NCBI GenBank assembly: GCA_020444075.1
Contig: JAHLLR010000013.1
Span: 28,015 to 92,014, forward strand
DNA length: 64,000 bases
From: Deltaproteobacteria bacterium
Lineage (GTDB): Bacteria > Desulfobacterota > Desulfobacteria > Desulfobacterales > Desulfosarcinaceae
Direction of reading: 5' to 3'
Below the pieces are notes generated by a model. The model saw only the letters and a list, made by a program, of their open reading frames with translations, did no database searches and had not been told where the DNA came from. Positions within the stretch are counted from its first letter, which is position 1; each line of letters opens with the position of its first letter. Positions 59,724 through 64,000 of the stretch are shown one piece after another. The position numbers and the translations under genes were made by a program.

Positions 59724-60299
59724 TCAAGGGGGCGGGTGGTTATTAAGCTTTTCGACTAACCCGGCAAACAGCGGTGATAGATTGATAAGACGAACATCCG
59801 GATCCTGAAGAAAAAAACACCCTCCCCCTGCATCGGCGGGGATGGAAGTCTCTTCCACGGTTTCGGTGACTTGTACAGAGGTAGCCATTTCGACGGAACG
59901 AATGCTGACGGATTTCCGGATAAGATAGCAATAACCTGCGCCGGTTTTACCACCCGCTGTCCTCACCGGACAGAAATAGATGCGAAAATTAGATTTCCCG
60001 CCCATCTCCGTTGCAGTCCCGTTTGAGCCGTTCATATCTAAAAAACCATTTTTTTTCAGCCATGGCGACAGGTCCATCAGCACCTGCTGGCTCTCCGATA
60101 CGGACATTTTCAGGTGGGACAGCAGATGTCCGCCCAGATAAACCTTGAAAAGATCTTTGAATGCATACTGTCTGGCGTAGCCCGATTGCATTCCCCCGAG
60201 CGGGTCGGGCGGCAGAAATGATCTGGACCAGCGTTTCCAGCGAGCGAGATTGATCTCAAGTTTTTCCGAAAGTTCCCGATTGGAATAATAATGAATCAT
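59724..60299 (-). CDS. MerR-like regulator between pfaD and the PfaA-like gene
   Basis: 191 residues. N-terminal MerR-type HTH (YYSNRELSEKLEINLARWKRWSRSFLPPDPLGGMQSGYARQYAFKDLFKVYLGGHLLSHLKMSVSESQQVL), where the wing begins at the Tyr-Ala-Arg-Gln-Tyr segment. The second half (about 100-190) has no recognised ligand domain. It is convergent with pfaD and divergent from the PfaA-like gene, with a 28-bp inverted repeat 15 bp upstream of its start. It probably controls the lipid synthase genes and itself; this is inferred. Confidence 0.65.
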   Translation of the reverse strand: MIHYYSNRELSEKLEINLARWKRWSRSFLPPDPLGGMQSGYARQYAFKDLFKVYLGGHLLSHLKMSVSESQQVLMDLSPWLKKNGFLDMNGSNGTATEMGGKSNFRIYFCPVRTAGGKTGAGYCYLIRKSVSIRSVEMATSVQVTETVEETSIPADAGGGCFFLQDPDVRLINLSPLFAGLVEKLNNHPPP

Positions 60300-60314
60300 A
60301 AGCGGTTAACCTGA

Positions 60315-60342
60315 TTAGTTGTTATATCTACCTAACAAGTAA
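60315..60342. promoter_or_regulatory. Candidate operator between the MerR-like gene and the PfaA-like gene
   Basis: TTAGTTGTTA (60315-60324) and TAACAAGTAA (60333-60342) form a 10-bp inverted repeat with one mismatch and an 8-nt spacer (the inner TTGTTA/TAACAA arms are perfect). It begins 15 bp upstream of the regulator ATG and about 155 bp before the synthase ATG, a typical place for an autoregulatory MerR site. No promoter was clearly matched. Confidence 0.5.
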
Positions 60343-60385
60343 TAAGTCTGGCGTCAATCCCTTGTTTTTTATGTTTCAATGAATT

Positions 60386-60499
60386 ATGATTCGTTCTATT
60401 TTTACAGGCAGATGCGCGGCCGCTGAAATCGCAGGATGTCTTGCACACACGGCCGAGGCGATCAACCAACCCGAATATTTACCTAAACAAAAAAAATGA
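60386..60499 (+). CDS. Possible short ORF overlapping the PfaA-like start
   Basis: 37-residue ORF, too short for the track. ATG 60386 reads to TGA 60497-60499, and its stop overlaps the synthase ATG (ATGA at 60496), the usual arrangement for translational coupling. It has no good Shine-Dalgarno and no recognised homology; the sequence is Ala-rich and ends KQKK. It may be real or a chance overlap. Confidence 0.25.
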   Translation: MIRSIFTGRCAAAEIAGCLAHTAEAINQPEYLPKQKK

Positions 60500-63400
60500 C
60501 AACGAATAAACAAGTGCTTCAGCAGCCGGTTGCCATCATTGGCATGGGCGGCATGTTTGCCCAATCCAGAAATATCAAAGAGTATTGGCGGACCCTGCTC
60601 AACGGCATCGACTGCATAACCGATCCACCGGCTACCCACGGCCAGTTGAACGACTATTTCGATGCGGACCCCAAAAAACCGGACCATATTTACTGCAATC
60701 GAGGCGGATTTCTTCCGACGGTGTCTTTCGATCCCACCGAATTCGGCATCCCTCCGGCAGCCTTGGAGGCCACGGACACCTCCCAGCTGTTGGGCCTGGT
60801 GGCTGCAAAAATGGCTCTTTCCGATGCCGGGTATGGAGATGGCCGTGAATTCGATCGTGAACATACCTCTGTGATATTAGGTGTTACGGGAACTCAGGAA
60901 CTGGTTATATCCCTGGGATCACGGCTGGGGCACCCGTCGTGGCGTAAAGCGCTCGAGAACAAGGGACTCAGCGACCAGCAGAAATCGTCCATCATCACAG
61001 ACATCTCCAACAGTTATGTTCCCTGGCAGGAAAGCTCATTTCCCGGCCTTTTGGGTAATGTCGTGGCGGGTCGGATCTGCAACCGCCTGAATCTTGGCGG
61101 TACCAACTGCGTCGTGGATGCAGCCTGCGCCAGCAGTCTGGGTGCAGTCCATCTGGGAATCATGGAATTGGTTTCCGGCAAGAGCAACATGGTGGTCACC
61201 GGCGGCGTAGACACCATTAACGATATTTTCATGCACATGTGCTTTTCGAAAACCGGTGTTCTGTCTCACACCGGCGATGCCCGTCCCTTTTCCGCGGAGG
61301 CTGATGGCACGGTTCTGGGTGAAGGCATTGGCATTTTGGTATTAAAGCGCCTCGAGGATGCCGAGCGGGATGGCGACCGGATCTATGCAGTCATCCGAGG
61401 CATCGGATCTTCCAGCGACGGAAAATCCCAGAGCATTTACGCACCGCGGCCCGAAGGACAGGCCCGGGCATTGGTCGAAGCTTATAACAATGCCGGTATT
61501 TCGCCTGAAACGGTGGAAATGGTAGAGGCCCACGGCACAGGCACCCGGGTGGGGGACGAGGTGGAATTCACCGCCCTGAAAAATGTCTTTGGCGCAGCCA
61601 ACCCAAATGGCAACCGCTGCGCCCTGGGGTCGGTAAAATCCATGATCGGCCACACCAAAGCGGCTGCCGGTTCGGCAGGGCTGATCAAATCGGCGCTTTC
61701 TCTGTTCAACAAGGTTCTCCCGCCCACACTTAAAGTTGACAAACCCGACCCGAAGCTGGGAATCGAATCCAGTCCCTTTTACCTCAATACCACCCCGCGA
61801 CCCTGGTTTTCCACAAACGGCACTCCGCGGCGCAGCGGTGTCAGTTCTTTCGGATTCGGCGGCAGTAATTTTCACGTGGTTCTCGAAGAGTATCAGGGTG
61901 ACAAAAAAGAGATCGCCTGGGATGGTTCGGTGGAAATCCTGGCATTCTCGGGTCCGGATGCAGCGGTAATCACCAACAGCCTGCTTCAGGTCGATAAACT
62001 TACTGGTGATGACTTCGACCCTGCGGTGTTGTCCCGGACGGCAAGGGCTCTGCGAACAAATTTTTCAGCCGCGCATCCGCACCGGTTGGTTCTGGTAGTG
62101 GATACCACCTCTGGCGGCAAGGTCCTGAAAGGACGATTGCACAAGGCCATCGAGATGGTCACTGGAGACCGGCCCGCCATCTTGTCCGATCAGGGTATCT
62201 ACTACGTTGCGGCACCGCAGCGTTCCGGAAAAATCGCCTTCATGTTTCCCGGTCAGGGCAGCCAGTATCCCAACATGGGAAGAGATCTGGTCTGCCGCTT
62301 TCCCGGTGCCATGGAAGCCGTTCAAGACGCCGATCGTCAGTTTAATCAGGGCATCCCCCTCTGGGAGCTTCTGTTTCCACGTCCCGCCCTTTCCGACGAC
62401 CAGCGGAAGCAGCAGGCAGAAGCCCTTCGGCAGACCGATGTGGCCCAGCCCGCCATCGGAGCGGTCACCCTGGCCATGCTTTCCATTCTGGACTACTTCA
62501 AAGTTCGGCCGGATGCCACCTGCGGACACAGTTATGGAGAATTGCCGGCACTCTATTCAGCTGGTTGGATCAGCCGGGAAACCTTGCTGCATTTGAGCGT
62601 CACGCGCGGCCGCCTGATGGCTGATGCCGGCCGCAACGGTGATGCGGGAACCATGCTGGCGGTAAAAGCGCCGATTGATCAATTAGAGGCGCTGGCCGAT
62701 CAGTTTCCCGACGTGGTCCTGGCAAACCTCAACAGCCCCGACCAAGGCGTGTTCTCCGGGGCAACCGCAGCTATTGGGACGATAAAGGATAAATGTGCTG
62801 AAAAAGGATACCTGGCCATCTCCCTGCCGGTTTCCTCCGCCTTTCACAGCCCGCTGGTGGAAAAAGCCAGCAGGCCCTTTTCCATGGCTGTCGGAAAGGC
62901 GGCATTCTCCCCCACCCGAATTCCGGTCTATGCCAATGTAACGGCTGAGCCCTACCCGGCCGACCCTTCAAAGTGTATCGATTTACTGAGCCGGCAGTTG
63001 ACTTCCCCGGTGCAGTTTAAAAAATCCGTCGAAAACCTCTACGAAACCGGTGTGCGCACGTTCGTCGAGGTGGGGCCCAAAACGGTGCTTTCAGGGCTCG
63101 TCGGGTCCACGCTCAAAGACAAGGATATCACGGTGGTTGCCGTTGATCACTCATCGGGAAGAATGTCCGGCATCATGGACCTGGCCCAGGTCATCGGCCA
63201 TCTGGCGGCCCTTGGCACCGAACTTGATCTGAATCGATGGGAAACCGAGCTTCCTTTCATTCGCCCTCAGAAAATGACCATCCCGCTGTCCGGGACCAAC
63301 TACCGGACACCCCGAAAAGAAAAAACAACACTGATAATGAACAAACAGGGCATAACGCCACTCCAGGAAGCCCGACATGCAACTCCTGCCATATCAACAA

Positions 63401-64000
63401 AAAAAGAGGTTGTTTCTTCCACGTCCATGAACACCCATAAACCCATCGATCAAACTGCACAGGCAATCCCGCCGGGAAAACCGGTTGTCCGACACCGGGA
63501 AATAAATCCGGTATCCGGTACTCACATGAACGAGGCGCTGGCTATTGTGCGAAAAGGATTGGAATCGATCCAGTCGCTTCAACAGCAAACAGCCCAGGCG
63601 CACCAGAAATTTCTGGAGACCCAGTCCCAAGCCAGCCGAACCCTCCAGGAAATGATGCAAAGCTCCCGGATGTTTCTGGGATCCGCCATGGGTAATCCCA
63701 TGCCGGATGTCGCTGACATCCAGGCGCCCGCTTTTCAACCGGAACCGATTTCACCCCAGCCGCCCGTCATGGAAACCCTCTCATCAACGGCAGCAGCGGT
63801 TGCTACTGCCGTCGATCCGGGCAGTATTCCTGAAATCTCTGAGCCGGATTATTCACCAGCCGTCGAACAACCACCGAGAACTGCATCGCTGAATGCAGAG
63901 CCGGCTGTTGCCGCTCAGTCAATATCCCGGGCACTGATCGACATCGTTTCCGAGCTGACCGGCTATCCTGAAGACATGCTGGGCCTGGACATGGACATCG
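60496..64000 (+). CDS. pfaA: PfaA-like iterative polyketide/lipid synthase (partial; KS-AT-ACP start)
   Basis: Missing from the ORF track because it runs off the right edge; the frame opens at ATG 60496 and codes about 1168 residues in the window. Ketosynthase (about 10-460): nucleophile C211 in DAACASSLG, H346 in EAHGTGT, H386 in GHTKAAAG. Acyltransferase (about 560-910): FMFPGQGSQYPNMG, S679 in GHSYGE, and FVEVGPK. Then a Gln-rich coiled linker (LESIQSLQQQTAQAHQKF) that is typical of PfaA. An ACP begins at about 1145 (IVSELTGYPEDMLGLDMDI), and its Ser lies beyond the window. The KS-AT-linker-ACP order fits PfaA of PUFA or related secondary-lipid synthases. The product is unknown. Confidence 0.92.
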   Translation, partial: MTTNKQVLQQPVAIIGMGGMFAQSRNIKEYWRTLLNGIDCITDPPATHGQLNDYFDADPKKPDHIYCNRGGFLPTVSFDPTEFGIPPAALEATDTSQLLGLVAAKMALSDAGYGDGREFDREHTSVILGVTGTQELVISLGSRLGHPSWRKALENKGLSDQQKSSIITDISNSYVPWQESSFPGLLGNVVAGRICNRLNLGGTNCVVDAACASSLGAVHLGIMELVSGKSNMVVTGGVDTINDIFMHMCFSKTGVLSHTGDARPFSAEADGTVLGEGIGILVLKRLEDAERDGDRIYAVIRGIGSSSDGKSQSIYAPRPEGQARALVEAYNNAGISPETVEMVEAHGTGTRVGDEVEFTALKNVFGAANPNGNRCALGSVKSMIGHTKAAAGSAGLIKSALSLFNKVLPPTLKVDKPDPKLGIESSPFYLNTTPRPWFSTNGTPRRSGVSSFGFGGSNFHVVLEEYQGDKKEIAWDGSVEILAFSGPDAAVITNSLLQVDKLTGDDFDPAVLSRTARALRTNFSAAHPHRLVLVVDTTSGGKVLKGRLHKAIEMVTGDRPAILSDQGIYYVAAPQRSGKIAFMFPGQGSQYPNMGRDLVCRFPGAMEAVQDADRQFNQGIPLWELLFPRPALSDDQRKQQAEALRQTDVAQPAIGAVTLAMLSILDYFKVRPDATCGHSYGELPALYSAGWISRETLLHLSVTRGRLMADAGRNGDAGTMLAVKAPIDQLEALADQFPDVVLANLNSPDQGVFSGATAAIGTIKDKCAEKGYLAISLPVSSAFHSPLVEKASRPFSMAVGKAAFSPTRIPVYANVTAEPYPADPSKCIDLLSRQLTSPVQFKKSVENLYETGVRTFVEVGPKTVLSGLVGSTLKDKDITVVAVDHSSGRMSGIMDLAQVIGHLAALGTELDLNRWETELPFIRPQKMTIPLSGTNYRTPRKEKTTLIMNKQGITPLQEARHATPAISTKKEVVSSTSMNTHKPIDQTAQAIPPGKPVVRHREINPVSGTHMNEALAIVRKGLESIQSLQQQTAQAHQKFLETQSQASRTLQEMMQSSRMFLGSAMGNPMPDVADIQAPAFQPEPISPQPPVMETLSSTAAAVATAVDPGSIPEISEPDYSPAVEQPPRTASLNAEPAVAAQSISRALIDIVSELTGYPEDMLGLDMDI

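Noticed and set aside
1-64000. CRISPR arrays, insertion sequences, prophage or tandem repeats
   Set aside because: No regularly spaced repeats, transposase genes or phage structural genes were recognised; xerD appears to be the chromosomal copy.

Overview
The window looks like chromosomal DNA of a strictly anaerobic Desulfobacterota (Desulfosarcina/Desulfococcus-like sulfate reducer). This is inferred from gene content, not from a marker gene: a tungsten-type aldehyde:ferredoxin oxidoreductase, iron alcohol dehydrogenases, many sigma-54 activators and large hybrid kinases, a SMUG1-type uracil glycosylase, FmdB- and HDOD-type small regulators, and moderately high GC with frequent GTG/TTG starts. 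No intact tRNA, rRNA, insertion sequence or CRISPR array was seen.

Layout. 1-3.7 kb (minus): housekeeping ispF-cysS-uvrB (uvrB runs off the left edge) and a membrane class III nucleotide cyclase. 4.2-15.6 kb (plus): a compact MSHA-like type IV pilus assembly cluster (PilM/PilN fusion, PilO-, PilP-like, secretin, ExeA-type ATPase, assembly ATPase, platform protein), then a membrane-anchored sigma-54 activator and one prepilin preceded by a near-consensus -24/-12 promoter. 15.9-30.2 kb: a mixed stretch (beta-hydroxyacid dehydrogenase, RibD-like reductase, HDOD, double-HTH protein, HPF, J-protein, PilZ, 3-hydroxyacyl-CoA dehydrogenase, TypA, DAHP synthase behind a Trp-type attenuator, FmdB protein, SMUG1, lipoprotein, GAF/LuxR regulator, response regulator). 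30.4-33.7 kb (minus): lipoprotein, B12/radical SAM RiPP-type methyltransferase and a dihydrouridine synthase. 34-43.7 kb: hybrid kinase, Nudix protein, degenerate SLOG-like protein, lytic transglycosylase, ACT-PAS sigma-54 regulator, YbaK deacylase. 43.9-46.9 kb (plus): a TRAP transporter (dctPQM). 47.0-53.5 kb (minus): a likely operon of AOR fused to an SCP2-like lipid-binding domain, a metal-site-less Fe-ADH paralogue, an intact Fe-ADH, gpt and a BamE-like lipoprotein. 53.8-57.9 kb: ElbB, hotdog protein, Xaa-Pro peptidase, XerD, HD hydrolase. 58-64 kb: a PUFA/secondary-lipid synthase locus: PfaD enoyl reductase, a divergent MerR-like regulator with a candidate operator, and a PfaA-like KS-AT-ACP synthase cut by the right edge.

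How the parts fit. The pilus cluster carries its own probable regulator and a matching pilin promoter. aroF is probably controlled by translation of a short leader with tandem Trp codons. The AOR-SCP2/ADH operon and the Pfa-like locus lie about 5 kb apart and both suggest lipid or long-chain aldehyde chemistry, but a functional link is only a guess. The strongest candidates for something undescribed are the AOR-SCP2 fusion with its ADH pseudoenzyme, the radical SAM methyltransferase with an expanded cysteine motif and no visible precursor, the aroF attenuator, and the pilus cluster with its membrane-bound sigma-54 activator.
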